Assembly: GCA_938015525.1 (NCBI GenBank)
Contig: CALLPC010000008.1
Location: 1 to 42,709, forward strand
Length of the DNA: 42,709 nucleotides
Reading direction: 5' to 3'
Origin: an uncultured Dehalococcoidia bacterium
GTDB lineage: Bacteria; Chloroflexota; Dehalococcoidia; Tepidiformales; Tepidiformaceae
Part shown: positions 1-7,798 of the stretch, piece after piece
How the letters are laid out: each line of letters starts with the position of its first letter
Numbering within the stretch: position 1 is the first letter of the stretch
Made by a program: the position numbers and the translations under genes
The notes under the pieces: model-generated
Seen by the model: the letters and a program-made list of their open reading frames with translations, nothing else
The model's database searches: none
What the model was told of the DNA's origin: nothing

Positions 1-894
1 GCGGGCTGCGCGAAACCAGACTTCCTGCAGGCTGACCTCTCCGAGCCGGCCTCGGCTGAAATGAAGGAGGCCGTGGCGAAGGCGGACCTGGTCGTCGCGA
101 GCTATATCCTCAACGAGCTCCGTGATGCTGGCCGAACGACGCAGCACTTCGAGCGCCTGCTCGAGGCCGCGCGCCCTGGCTGCCTCATATTGCTCCTCGA
201 GCCCGGGGACCGGTACGACGCCGGCGGCCTGATGGGCTGGCGGAGGGCATTTCTCGAATGGCGCGGGGGTTGGGAGGTCGTGAGCCCCTGCGGAGACCGC
301 TTCGGGCAGAGCCTCCCGGACTTTTGCCACCGGTGCTGGCCATCGCGGCGGGAAGCATTCTACCCAACACCGCTGTACGGGGAGTTCGTGAGGCACCTGC
401 CGATGGGGGCGACTCGACCGCTCAGCGAGGAGGGCGATGAGAAGCACCTGAGCTGGACGTACACCGTGTTGCGACGCAAGGCATCGTGGAGCTCGCCACG
501 GCGAGAGCGCTGGAACGGCCGCCTCGACAATGCGTACGAGTCAGTCGTCGTGGGGAATTACCCAGCGGACGGGTCACGGATGCATGCTGGTCGCGGCGTG
601 CCGATGGAGGTCGTCAAGCTTTGCCCGGCGGAAATCGGCGCTCGGAACTCCGCCGAACTCGAATACCCCGCTGCGAGGGCTCCGCGCTGGCTGACATTCG
701 GTCAGCGCATCGTCTTCCGGGGGTTCGCAGCTGCCTCGACGAGCGACGGGAGCGTACGGTTCACGGAAGTCCCGGGTGCGCGGCTGGAACCTGCGGATGA
801 CATGGCGACCGAGGATGTCAGCACGGTGGCCAGCGGCGACGAGACCGGGCGGGAGTGGCTCGACTACGCCTTTCCGGAAGTCGCGTGGACGTGA
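1..894 (+). CDS. methyltransferase-like protein, 5' end outside window (Rsm22-like)
   Basis: The reading frame is open from base 1, so the true start lies upstream of the window; an internal ATG at 61 is available but would cut a methyltransferase fold. Translated residues before it (KPDFLQADLSEP) and the stretch VVASYILNEL followed by LLLLEPG look like the end of a class I SAM-dependent methyltransferase domain. The order 'SYxLNEL ... EPG ... SPC ... FCHRC ... DEKHLSWTYTVLRRK' is what I know from Rsm22-type rRNA methyltransferase relatives, although the cysteine cluster seems reduced. The C-terminal 120 residues are not recognised. Base composition is somewhat less GC-rich than the genes further right. 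Target and reaction are not assignable from sequence alone. Confidence 0.55.
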   Translation, partial: AGCAKPDFLQADLSEPASAEMKEAVAKADLVVASYILNELRDAGRTTQHFERLLEAARPGCLILLLEPGDRYDAGGLMGWRRAFLEWRGGWEVVSPCGDRFGQSLPDFCHRCWPSRREAFYPTPLYGEFVRHLPMGATRPLSEEGDEKHLSWTYTVLRRKASWSSPRRERWNGRLDNAYESVVVGNYPADGSRMHAGRGVPMEVVKLCPAEIGARNSAELEYPAARAPRWLTFGQRIVFRGFAAASTSDGSVRFTEVPGARLEPADDMATEDVSTVASGDETGREWLDYAFPEVAWT

Positions 895-1134
895 AGCGCA
901 CTGCCGCGGCCGGTGAGCGGGACGTCCTGCCAGGCCGACCCGCGCCATGAACCCGGCGCGCTCACCGGAATTTCCCCCCGAAACGAGGGATTTCCCGCGC
1001 CCGGCTCTGCGACGGCTCCGCGGTCAGGGTGAGGTCGACAACTGGGCCGTGCAGCGCCGCGCAACGCCCCCGGGTGCCGGCGGTGCGCCGAAGACGCGGG
1101 CCGTGGTAGATTGACAGGTGAGGAAGTGAGCTGA

Positions 1135-1211
1135 GGCAGGGTAGCTCAGCCGGTCAGAGCGCACGACTCATAATCGTGAGGTCGGGAGTTCGAGCCTCCC
1201 CCCTGCTACCA
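1135..1211 (+). tRNA. tRNA-Met (CAT), elongator type
   Basis: A full cloverleaf can be drawn: acceptor GGCAGGG pairs with CCCTGCT at 1201-1207, followed by A and an encoded CCA at 1209-1211. The D arm contains TAGCTCAG, the anticodon stem CACGA/TCGTG encloses loop CTCATAA with anticodon CAT, and the T arm is GGGAG-TTCGAGC-CTCCC. The anticodon stem lacks the run of three G-C pairs of initiators and position 1-72 is not an initiator-type mismatch, so this is elongator Met; a lysidine-modified tRNA-Ile2, which also carries CAT, is the alternative. A TAGATT at 1107-1112 could be its -10 box. Confidence 0.93.
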
Positions 1212-1215
1212 CGGC

Positions 1216-1252
1216 CACCCGGCGCGGGGAGCGAGTCCCGGCTCCCCGGGTG
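1216..1252 (+). terminator. hairpin behind tRNA-Met
   Basis: Nested inverted repeats follow the tRNA by 4 bases: outer CACCC/GGGTG and inner GGGGAGC (1226-1232) with GCTCCCC (1241-1247), loop of 8 bases. There is no T-tract, so termination strength is uncertain. The remaining bases up to the next promoter (1253-1485) show no gene I can support. Confidence 0.4.
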
Positions 1253-1485
1253 CGGCGAATTGGGATTCGAGGTTCGTGTTCGAGGTGCGCCGAAGCGCGG
1301 GCGGAACGCACGCGCGGGGAGCGGGCGGCTGGGGGAGTAAGCGCTCCGTGGGCCGGCGGCCTCCGCCAGGTGGCGGAGACCCAGGTGTTCCCATGGTAGC
1401 TGCACGCCGTTTGCCGTTTGCGGCGTACGCCTGCGGGATTCGGCCAACTCCGCGAGGGCGGGGAACGGGATGAGCCCGCCGTGGT

Positions 1486-1516
1486 AGTTGACCGAGTTGG
1501 TCAACTTAGTTAGTGT
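1486..1516 (+). promoter_or_regulatory. promoter with overlapping operator-like inverted repeat for the sulfur operon
   Basis: A perfect 8-bp inverted repeat, AGTTGACC-N5-GGTCAACT, spans 1486-1506. Its left arm contains a -35-like TTGACC (1488-1493), and 17 bases later lies a weak -10, TAGTGT (1511-1516). A dimeric regulator bound to the repeat would cover the -35 box, which suggests repression. The predicted transcription start at about 1522-1524 coincides with the ATG of the first gene and no Shine-Dalgarno sequence is visible, so the mRNA may be leaderless. Confidence 0.5.
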
Positions 1517-1523
1517 ATCGACC

Positions 1524-2762
1524 ATGGCTGTCGCTGAAAGTCCTGCTCCGACTCCGTCGGTGCGCGACCGCGCTCTCGTGAAGCCGCTCGTGCTCGGCGC
1601 TGGCATCGCCGCGGTGTGGCTGCTGCTCGACCAGCGCGGCTTCGCGGTCGGAGCCTTCTGGCTCATCGGCGTGGCGTTCGGGGTCATCCTCCAGCGGAGC
1701 CGGTTGTGCTTCGCGGGGGCGTTCCGCGACCTCATCCTGCTGGGGGACGGCCGCCTGTTCCGGGCGATTCTCCTCGGGCTGGCTGTGGCGACAGCGGGGT
1801 TCGTCCTGCTCGAGGCGCGGCTGGCGCCGGACCCGGGATTCGGTATCGCACCGGCAGGGCCGCACATCCAGCCGGTCGGGATTGCGACGGTGGTCGGCGG
1901 AGTGCTGTTCGGGGTTGGGATGGTGCTGGCTGGCGGGTGTGTTTCGGGTTCGCTCTGGCGGATGGGCGAGGGATACGTGGCATCGTGGGTGGCAATGGCG
2001 GGCATCGCTGCGGGGACAGTCGTGGCGAACCGGCAGTGGGCGTGGTGGTACGACAACGATATCCGGGAGCGAACGGCGGTTTGGCTCCCGGCGGAGCTGG
2101 GCGGCTACCCGGCGGCCCTGGGGCTGACGCTGGCGGGGCTGGCCGCGCTCTACGTTGCCGTGCTGTGGTGGGAATCGCGGACGCCGAAGATGCCGGAGTT
2201 CCCAGCGCTGCCGCCAGAGCCGTCCTTCGGCTGGCGCGAACAGCTTCGGCAGGGCTGGGAGAAGGTCTGGGGCGGGCACGGCTGGAGCTACACGACTGGT
2301 GCCATCGCCCTGGGCGTGGTGTCGGTGTTCGCACTCGGGCTCCAGGTGCCGCTTGGGGTGACGGGCGGGATTTCGCTGTGGAGCGATAACGTGCTCGGCT
2401 GGTTCGACGCGAGCGCGCTTCCGCTGAAAGGGAGCGAGCTGCTGGCCGGGTGCACACCCGGGGGAGCGGACAGGTGGTTCACGGCGAGGACGGCGACGAT
2501 GCTGGGGCTGGTGGCCGGCGCCTTCGCGGCCTCGATGCTCTCGGGGGAGTTTCGGATTCGCCGGCCGCGCCAGTGGAGCCGGTACGTCCAGGCTGGCGCT
2601 GGCGGGCTGCTGATGGGCTACGCGTCGGTGATCGCCATCGGCTGCACGATCGGCGCGTTCTTTTCGTCCATCCCGTCGCTCGCGCTGGCGGGGTGGGTGT
2701 ATGGGGTCGCGCTCTTCGGCGGGGCATGGGTCGGCGTCGCGCTGATTCGGCGCCTGCCGTAA
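1524..2762 (+). CDS. tsuA: YeeE/YedE family thiosulfate transporter
   Basis: A 412-residue polytopic membrane protein of the YeeE/YedE (sulphur transport) family, whose characterised member TsuA imports thiosulfate. Hydrophobic segments run throughout, and the family's cysteine motifs are visible: RLCFAGAFRD near the N-terminus, AGGCVSGSLWRMGEG in the middle and IGCTIGAFFSS near the C-terminus. I chose ATG 1524; the frame also allows an upstream start at 1488, but that lies inside the promoter/operator. It is followed within 22 bases by tusA and then by a secreted rhodanese, a known arrangement for thiosulfate uptake and sulfur relay. Substrate thiosulfate is inferred from family and context. 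Confidence 0.85.
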   Translation: MAVAESPAPTPSVRDRALVKPLVLGAGIAAVWLLLDQRGFAVGAFWLIGVAFGVILQRSRLCFAGAFRDLILLGDGRLFRAILLGLAVATAGFVLLEARLAPDPGFGIAPAGPHIQPVGIATVVGGVLFGVGMVLAGGCVSGSLWRMGEGYVASWVAMAGIAAGTVVANRQWAWWYDNDIRERTAVWLPAELGGYPAALGLTLAGLAALYVAVLWWESRTPKMPEFPALPPEPSFGWREQLRQGWEKVWGGHGWSYTTGAIALGVVSVFALGLQVPLGVTGGISLWSDNVLGWFDASALPLKGSELLAGCTPGGADRWFTARTATMLGLVAGAFAASMLSGEFRIRRPRQWSRYVQAGAGGLLMGYASVIAIGCTIGAFFSSIPSLALAGWVYGVALFGGAWVGVALIRRLP

Positions 2763-2783
2763 TCGACGAGCAAGGAGGGAACG

Positions 2784-3068
2784 ATGGAACTCGACGTACG
2801 CGGGGAGATGTGCCCCTACCCGGCGATGAAGGCGCGGGAGGCGCTCGGGAAGCTTCCAGCGGGCGAGTGTCTCGAGGTGCTGACCGACCACGCGCCGGCG
2901 CTTTCGACGGTGCCGTGGGAGGGGGCGAAGCTGAACTTTCGTTCGACGATCGAGCCAGCCGGGCGGGGGACGTGGCGCATCCGCCTCGAACCCGCGGAGG
3001 GCAAGCTCGACCAGAAACAGGCGCTCGCGGAGATTTCGCGCCGCGCCGCGGAACTTTCCAAGGGATAG
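2784..3068 (+). CDS. tusA: TusA family sulfurtransferase
   Basis: A 94-residue SirA/TusA protein. It carries the family signature with the persulfide-bearing cysteine at residue 10 in the CPYPAMKA motif, followed by the helix and beta-strand pattern of the two-layer TusA fold; the length is usual for a slightly long TusA. A strong ribosome binding site (AAGGAGG) sits 6-8 bases before ATG 2784. Between the transporter and the rhodanese it would accept sulfane sulfur on the cytoplasmic side and pass it on. Which downstream pathway uses the sulfur is not shown. Confidence 0.9.
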   Translation: MELDVRGEMCPYPAMKAREALGKLPAGECLEVLTDHAPALSTVPWEGAKLNFRSTIEPAGRGTWRIRLEPAEGKLDQKQALAEISRRAAELSKG

Positions 3069-3081
3069 AGGAGTTCTCACG

Positions 3082-4044
3082 ATGGAACGATGGATTCGAT
3101 TGCGACTGACGTGGCTCGGGCTCGCGCTGGCGGTGCTGCTGGCGCTGCCGCTGGCGGCGGCTTGCGGCGGGGACGACGACGACGCGGGGAAGACGCCGTC
3201 GGATGGCGGCAGCGCGGAGCCGGTCGGCTACGCCGAGCCGGACCTGCTCGCGGAGACGGACTGGCTCGCGGGGCAGCTCGGCAACGCCTCGCTCGTTGTG
3301 GTGGATATTCGAAAAAAGGAAGCGTATGACGCCGGCCACATCCCGGGCGCGGTCTGGTACGACCAGGCAGCGCTGAAGGACCCGGACGAGAAGCTGTACG
3401 TGATTCGCGAGCGCCTGTTCGCCGAAAAGGTCGGCGCGCTCGGAATCGACAATTCGAAAGACGTCGTTATCTACGACGACGGGACCGGGCTCTGGGCGAC
3501 ACGGCTGTGGTGGGTACTCGACTACTACGGCCACGACAAGGCGCGGGTGCTGAATGGCGGCTGGGCGAAGTGGGAGAAGGAAGGCCGGGCCGTCTCGAAG
3601 GAGGTCCCGACGCCCGCGAAGGCGACGTTCGTCGCGAAGCCGAACCCGGATGTCATCTGCGCCCTGGATTATGTCAAAGAGAAGGCGACCAACCCGAACC
3701 CAAACGTGGTCATCCTGGACGTCCGCTCGCAGGCGGAGTACACGGGAGCCGATGTGCGCGCAGCGCGCGGGGGCCATGTGCCGAATGCGGTGAATCTCGA
3801 CTGGCAGGCATCCCTCACGGAAACGGACCCGAAGGTATGGAAACCGGCCGACCAGCTGCGGGCGCAGTTTGCGAAGGCGGGCATCACGAAGGACACGGAG
3901 GTCATCACGTATTGCCAGACGGGCGTGCGGGCGGCCCATTCGCTGTTCACGCTGCGGCTCGTCGGGCTCGGCAAGGGGAACAAAGTCTACGACGGCTCCT
4001 GGGCCGAGTGGGGCAACTCGAAAGACACGCCGGTCCAGCAGTAG
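3082..4044 (+). CDS. secreted two-domain rhodanese sulfurtransferase, probable lipoprotein
   Basis: A 320-residue protein with an N-terminal signal peptide (about residues 1-27) ending in LPLAAAC, a non-ideal lipobox with Cys28, then an Asp-rich linker, so it is probably an outer-face lipoprotein. Two rhodanese domains follow: an inactive-type N-terminal one with VVDIRKKEAYDAGHIPGA (about 73-90) and a C-terminal one with VVILDVRSQAEY and the active-site loop CQTGVRA starting at Cys278. This is the thiosulfate/3-mercaptopyruvate sulfurtransferase layout. The gap to tusA is 13 bases with an SD (GGAG), so it is co-transcribed. Its exocytoplasmic location next to a thiosulfate transporter suggests sulfur handling at the cell surface; the exact substrate is open. 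Confidence 0.85.
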   Translation: MERWIRLRLTWLGLALAVLLALPLAAACGGDDDDAGKTPSDGGSAEPVGYAEPDLLAETDWLAGQLGNASLVVVDIRKKEAYDAGHIPGAVWYDQAALKDPDEKLYVIRERLFAEKVGALGIDNSKDVVIYDDGTGLWATRLWWVLDYYGHDKARVLNGGWAKWEKEGRAVSKEVPTPAKATFVAKPNPDVICALDYVKEKATNPNPNVVILDVRSQAEYTGADVRAARGGHVPNAVNLDWQASLTETDPKVWKPADQLRAQFAKAGITKDTEVITYCQTGVRAAHSLFTLRLVGLGKGNKVYDGSWAEWGNSKDTPVQQ

Positions 4045-4066
4045 CCCTTTTTGAGTCCTGGGCCTT

Positions 4067-4100
4067 CGAAAGGGGGAGGCGCGCGCGCCTCCCCCTTTCG
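4067..4100 (+). terminator. 34-bp perfect palindrome after the rhodanese gene
   Basis: CGAAAGGGGGAGGCGCG at 4067-4083 is followed directly by its exact reverse complement ending at 4100. The long GC stem lies 22 bases after the stop codon and begins with A and ends with T bases, the shape of an intrinsic terminator usable on both strands, although no separate T-tract follows. Confidence 0.55.
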
Positions 4101-4420
4101 TGCGTGTGCAGCGGCGGAGCATTGCGGACTCACGACGGACGCCGCGCAGGGCTGGCACGCGTGTGGCGTCGGCACCCCGTTGCGCCCGGCCTGGGGCCGG
4201 GCAGGGAAGGGAAAACGACCGGCTGCAGAGGGACCCTGCGGAGGCGACCTTTTCCTGAGACAGAGGCCGGTTCGGCGGCGGCGATGCGGGCGGCGAGCGA
4301 GGGAGCCCTTCGGAGAGCCGCCGGAGTCTTGGCAGCCGAGTCGACGGGCGCAGCGTGGCGCGTCGGCGGTCCAGCACCCCGGGTGGGCTGTTCGTGTTCG
4401 ACCGGGACCGCGGGGGCGGG
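4101..4420. other. 320-bp non-coding gap between convergent genes
   Basis: I see no credible gene here. The only clear structure is a perfect hairpin GCCCGGCC-TGG-GGCCGGGC at 4184-4202, which may help end transcription of the minus-strand DUF192 gene. Long open frames on both strands have low-complexity Arg/Pro/Gly-rich translations typical of high-GC noise. Confidence 0.4.
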
Positions 4421-4786
4421 CTACGGGGGCTGCAAGGCGGGTTCGAAGCGGAGGGTTTCGCCTTCGGCGATGCTGATGGCGGTGCCTGCCGGGAGTTCGA
4501 GGACGGCATGAGCCCCGCGGACGGCGGCGAGGCCGAGCCATGGTCGAACGCCCCGGGCGACCCGGAGAACACGTCCCTCGCGGTCGATGAAGACGGCATC
4601 GATGGCGAAGCGCATGAAGAGCATGTGAATGGAGGAGCAGGGCTGCATCAGGAGGCCCTGGCCGGGCTGCAGGGGCGCGCGGAGCATCAGGCCGCGGAAC
4701 CGGCCCCAGAACGAATCGGCAACGGCAACGTTCTCGGCTACGGTCTCACCGGTCCCGGCATCGACGACGCGGACGGTCCGTGCCAC
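4421..4786 (-). CDS. DUF192 family protein
   Basis: A 121-residue protein matching the DUF192 family: VADSFWGRFRGLMLRAPLQPGQGLLMQPCSSIHMLFMRFAIDAVFIDREGRVLRV contains the family's 'RxxGLM', 'IHTxFM' and 'IDVxFLD' type segments, and the C-terminal HAVLELPAGTA strand is also typical. No catalytic role is known to me for the family. No signal peptide is visible, whereas many relatives are secreted. It lies 33 bases downstream of the PhoD-like gene on the same strand and could be co-transcribed. Translation starts at the ATG complementary to 4784-4786. Confidence 0.8.
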   Translation of the reverse strand: MARTVRVVDAGTGETVAENVAVADSFWGRFRGLMLRAPLQPGQGLLMQPCSSIHMLFMRFAIDAVFIDREGRVLRVARGVRPWLGLAAVRGAHAVLELPAGTAISIAEGETLRFEPALQPP

Positions 4787-4818
4787 GGAAGGAGCGTACA
4801 GGGCGTCCGGGCGGGGTG

Positions 4819-6507
4819 CTACGGCCTGGAGCCGACCGGGAAGACCCGTTCGTGGCGGAGGAGCTCGACGCCTCGCCAGTTGCGGCCGCTGAAGGTGACG
4901 CGAATTTCCGTACCGGCGTCTTCGACCGTCAGGAGGCCGAACTGTCCGCCGCCCGGGTAGGCGCCTTCACTGTAGGGCCCGCCCTTGACGGAGCCGCGGC
5001 GGTCGAGCGCGGCGGCATGGTAGACGGGGAAGCCGGGTCCGCTGCGGTCGGAGGCGTAGCGGTTGTTGGAGCCGTCATCGGCGGCGAGCATGTGCGCGTC
5101 ACCGCTCAGCATGACCAGGTTCTCGATGCGATGCTCGACGAGGAAGTCGGCGATGCGGCGGCGTTCCTCGGAATAGGCGGCCCAGCTGTCGCTGCTGGGG
5201 TCGTTCGAAATCCAGGGGACGCTGTTGACCCAGATGATGAGTGCGGCCTCGTCGCGGGCGCGGAGGAGCTCGTCGAGGAGCCAGGCGAGCTGAGCCTGGC
5301 CGAGCATCGATTTCCCCGGACCGCCGGGCGCCCGGGACGGGTCGCGCTCTGAGCGGCCATCGGTGACGATGACGCGGACGCGCCCGACAGTGACGGCCTG
5401 AGCGACCGGGCCCTCGAGCGGCAGGGGATAGTGAGGGACGAGCTCACGGTAGACGGTCCGTGCCGCATCGCGGGACCGGGTGGTGCGGTCGCTATCGTTG
5501 CCTCCGTAGTCGTGGTCATCCCAGGTGTAGAGGACAGGGACTTCGAGCCAGAGGCTCTGCTGCGCGGGGGCGCGCAGCGAGCGGGCGTAGGCCCTGCGGA
5601 TGGCAGCCGGGGCGTCGTCGTCGATATCTTCGTAGTGGAAGTCGCCCGCGTGGATGAAAAGCAGCGGTGCTGCCTCGCGGATACGGTCGAACACCTGCCC
5701 GCTGGAACCGGTGCTGGCGCAGGAGCCGAAGGCCAGGGTGAACGACGCTGGCCCGGCCGGGAGCGTGGTGAGCGTGCCGGTACGGTAGCGCTCTTGGCGG
5801 CCGCGGGCGGCAATTGCCCAGCGGTAGCGGGTCGCGGGTTCGAGCCCGCTGACGTCGAACCGGGCGACCCCGGCCGTGCTGATGGCGGCGGGCGGAAATC
5901 GGCCGACCTCACCGGCGCCGGGTTCGCGCCGGACGACGAGGACGACATCGGCGGCAGCGGCGACACCGCCGGCGAGCTGCGCCGTGACGGTGAAGGATTC
6001 AGGAGAAACGGCACCGGCCCAGGCCCATTCGACGAGGTCGACGGGCGCTGCGCGAAGAGGCGAGGGCGGGTGGGTGGGACCAAGGTAAGTGTCGTGGATA
6101 CGCAGGCCGGCGAACGTCGCGCCGGCAGCGACGGCGGCGGTAACGGCGAGGGCGATTGCGACCGTGCGGGGACGGCGGCGAGCGGCCGCGACAGCGAAAC
6201 GGAGGCTGGCTGCCGCCAGCGCTGCGCCGCCGGCCAGCCCGATGGCGGGGACCGCGCCGAGGACAGCGATGACGCAAGCGGCCCAGGCAGCGGCGAGGAG
6301 GAGGACTGCGCCGGCGAGGGCAGAGCGGAGCCCGGCGGCGCTGCCCGCAAACGCCACGAGCGCGGCCCAGGTGAGCGCTGAGGCATCCCAGGGGCGCTCG
6401 AGCAGGGAGAATTCGCCGGAGCGGAGGCGGGCGGCTACGACGAGGGCGATGCCCCCCGCGGCGGCCAGCAGGCTCCCCGGTGCGCGGGCAGACGGGGAAG
6501 GCGTCAT
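4819..6507 (-). CDS. PhoD-like metallophosphatase with N-terminal membrane domain
   Basis: A 562-residue protein. The first roughly 135 residues contain several hydrophobic segments (at least four), then a fibronectin-like PhoD N-domain (about 150-250) and a metallophosphatase core. Core motifs are visible in order: GSCAS, HAGDFHYEDID, LYTWDDHDYGGNDSD, and LSGDAHMLAADD, which carry the Asp/His/Asn metal ligands of the alkaline phosphatase D/phospholipase D (PhoD) family. The catalytic part would face outside the membrane. Expected activity is phosphodiester or phosphomonoester hydrolysis; substrate unknown. The membrane-anchored N-terminus replaces the usual Tat signal peptide of PhoD, which is a notable departure. 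Confidence 0.82.
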   Translation of the reverse strand: MTPSPSARAPGSLLAAAGGIALVVAARLRSGEFSLLERPWDASALTWAALVAFAGSAAGLRSALAGAVLLLAAAWAACVIAVLGAVPAIGLAGGAALAAASLRFAVAAARRRPRTVAIALAVTAAVAAGATFAGLRIHDTYLGPTHPPSPLRAAPVDLVEWAWAGAVSPESFTVTAQLAGGVAAAADVVLVVRREPGAGEVGRFPPAAISTAGVARFDVSGLEPATRYRWAIAARGRQERYRTGTLTTLPAGPASFTLAFGSCASTGSSGQVFDRIREAAPLLFIHAGDFHYEDIDDDAPAAIRRAYARSLRAPAQQSLWLEVPVLYTWDDHDYGGNDSDRTTRSRDAARTVYRELVPHYPLPLEGPVAQAVTVGRVRVIVTDGRSERDPSRAPGGPGKSMLGQAQLAWLLDELLRARDEAALIIWVNSVPWISNDPSSDSWAAYSEERRRIADFLVEHRIENLVMLSGDAHMLAADDGSNNRYASDRSGPGFPVYHAAALDRRGSVKGGPYSEGAYPGGGQFGLLTVEDAGTEIRVTFSGRNWRGVELLRHERVFPVGSRP

Positions 6508-6547
6508 CGTCCGACGAAGAGCGACGCGGGTGGCGCAGCGCCGCCGA

Positions 6548-7636
6548 TCAGGCGGTGGCCCTGGGGCGGTCCGGGATGGCGGAGAGGTCTTCGAGGCCGC
6601 GCGGGACGCGAGGGACCTCGACCTTCCGGACCTGCTCGATGATGTGTTTCGCGCGCTCGCGCTCTTCGGGGGTGCCGGCCGGGAGCATGAGGGTCATGCG
6701 GGACGCGTATTCGCGGTGGCTGGCGATGAACTCGGGGAGCCTGTCGTAGGTCGAGGTCTGGGCGAATACGCGGAGGACGTCTTCGGGAATGACGCGCTGC
6801 ATTTCGTCCCACTTGCCCTGGAGCGAGAGCTCATGGAGTTGCATGCCGAGGCTCTTGAGGCCGTGGACTTCGAAGACCTCGTGGTAGGAGCGGGTGGAGC
6901 CGTAGAAGGAGATGGGCTGGCGGAGGCGCTCGAGGCCCTGTTCGATCTCGGACTCGGTTTCGCCGAAGACAGTGAATCCGCCGCCGGCGATCTCGATGTC
7001 CTGCCAGGTGCGGCCGGACCGCTTGAGGCCGATGGCGACATTGGGAAGGACGACCTCCCGCATGTACTTATCCGTCATGAAGCCGTGGGGCATGACGACG
7101 TCGGCGACTTCTCCGGCAACACGGGCCATGGCATCGCCCACGCAGGCGAGGCCGACTTTCGGACGTGGGTAGGGGATAGGCCCGGGATTGAAGTTCGGAG
7201 TCATGAGGGTGAAGTGGTAGAACCTGCCGATGAACTCGGGCTTTTTGCCGTCCTGGAAGGAGTCCCAGACGGCATGGAGCATCTTGATGTACTCCTTCAT
7301 GCGCGTCGCCGGGGCGCCGGGCCAGTCAACGCTGAAGCGGTGCTGGTTGTGGCCCTTGACCTGGGAGCCGAGGCCGAGAACGAAGCGGCCTTTGCTCAGG
7401 TGCTGGATGTCCCAGGCCTCCATGGCGAGGACGGTGGGACTGCGGGGGAAGGCGATGGTGACGCTCGTCTGGACTTCGAGCTTTTCGGTGGCGTAAGCAG
7501 CGAGCGTGGCGGCGAGGATGGAATCGTGCTGGGTTTCGGGGGTGCTTGCGAAGTCGTAGCCGAGCTCTTCGGCGCGGCGTGCCTGCTCGGGGACTGCCGT
7601 GAGCCAGGTGCCGCCGAAGCCTGAACCGACCTTCAT
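6548..7636 (-). CDS. LLM class flavin/F420-dependent oxidoreductase (1)
   Basis: A 362-residue bacterial-luciferase-like TIM barrel. It starts MKVGSGFGGTW, contains the LSKGRFVLGLGSQVKGHN segment that lines the cofactor pocket in this class, and resembles the TIGR03617 group of probable F420-dependent oxidoreductases (MSMEG_2256-like). Start ATG at the complement of 7634-7636 has an SD (AAAGGA) about 8 bases upstream. It is transcribed divergently from the acyl-CoA dehydrogenase across a 162-bp gap. Cofactor (FMN or F420) and substrate cannot be decided from sequence. Confidence 0.85.
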   Translation of the reverse strand: MKVGSGFGGTWLTAVPEQARRAEELGYDFASTPETQHDSILAATLAAYATEKLEVQTSVTIAFPRSPTVLAMEAWDIQHLSKGRFVLGLGSQVKGHNQHRFSVDWPGAPATRMKEYIKMLHAVWDSFQDGKKPEFIGRFYHFTLMTPNFNPGPIPYPRPKVGLACVGDAMARVAGEVADVVMPHGFMTDKYMREVVLPNVAIGLKRSGRTWQDIEIAGGGFTVFGETESEIEQGLERLRQPISFYGSTRSYHEVFEVHGLKSLGMQLHELSLQGKWDEMQRVIPEDVLRVFAQTSTYDRLPEFIASHREYASRMTLMLPAGTPEERERAKHIIEQVRKVEVPRVPRGLEDLSAIPDRPRATA

Positions 7637-7733
7637 GGGTGCTGTCCTTTCTGGGGGTGGGGTAGGTGCGGGCGAAGTCTACGCGGACCGCGAAGGGTGT
7701 GCACGACGAAGGGTGGCCGGCGGGACCTTTCCC

Positions 7734-7762
7734 TTTACGTCAGGGTTTCGGTTCGTTACAGT
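7734..7762 (+). promoter_or_regulatory. predicted promoter of the acyl-CoA dehydrogenase gene
   Basis: TTTACG (7734-7739), a 17-base spacer and TACAGT (7757-7762) form a good sigma-70-type promoter. Transcription would start near 7769, leaving a 30-base leader with the ribosome binding site AGGAGAAGG before ATG 7799. Confidence 0.5.
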
Positions 7763-7798
7763 TCCGCAAAGCCCCTAACGACACGGCAGGAGAAGGCC

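Noticed and set aside
1135..1211. Assignment of the first CAT tRNA as tRNA-Ile2 (the TilS substrate)
   Set aside because: Sequence around the anticodon and acceptor fits elongator Met better; lysidine identity cannot be read directly, so Ile2 is kept only as an alternative.
1506..4599. Very long minus-strand frames antisense to the sulfur operon (1506-3080 and 2479-4599)
   Set aside because: Translations are Arg/Pro/Ser-rich noise typical of antisense frames in high-GC DNA; the plus-strand genes have clear families and ribosome binding sites.
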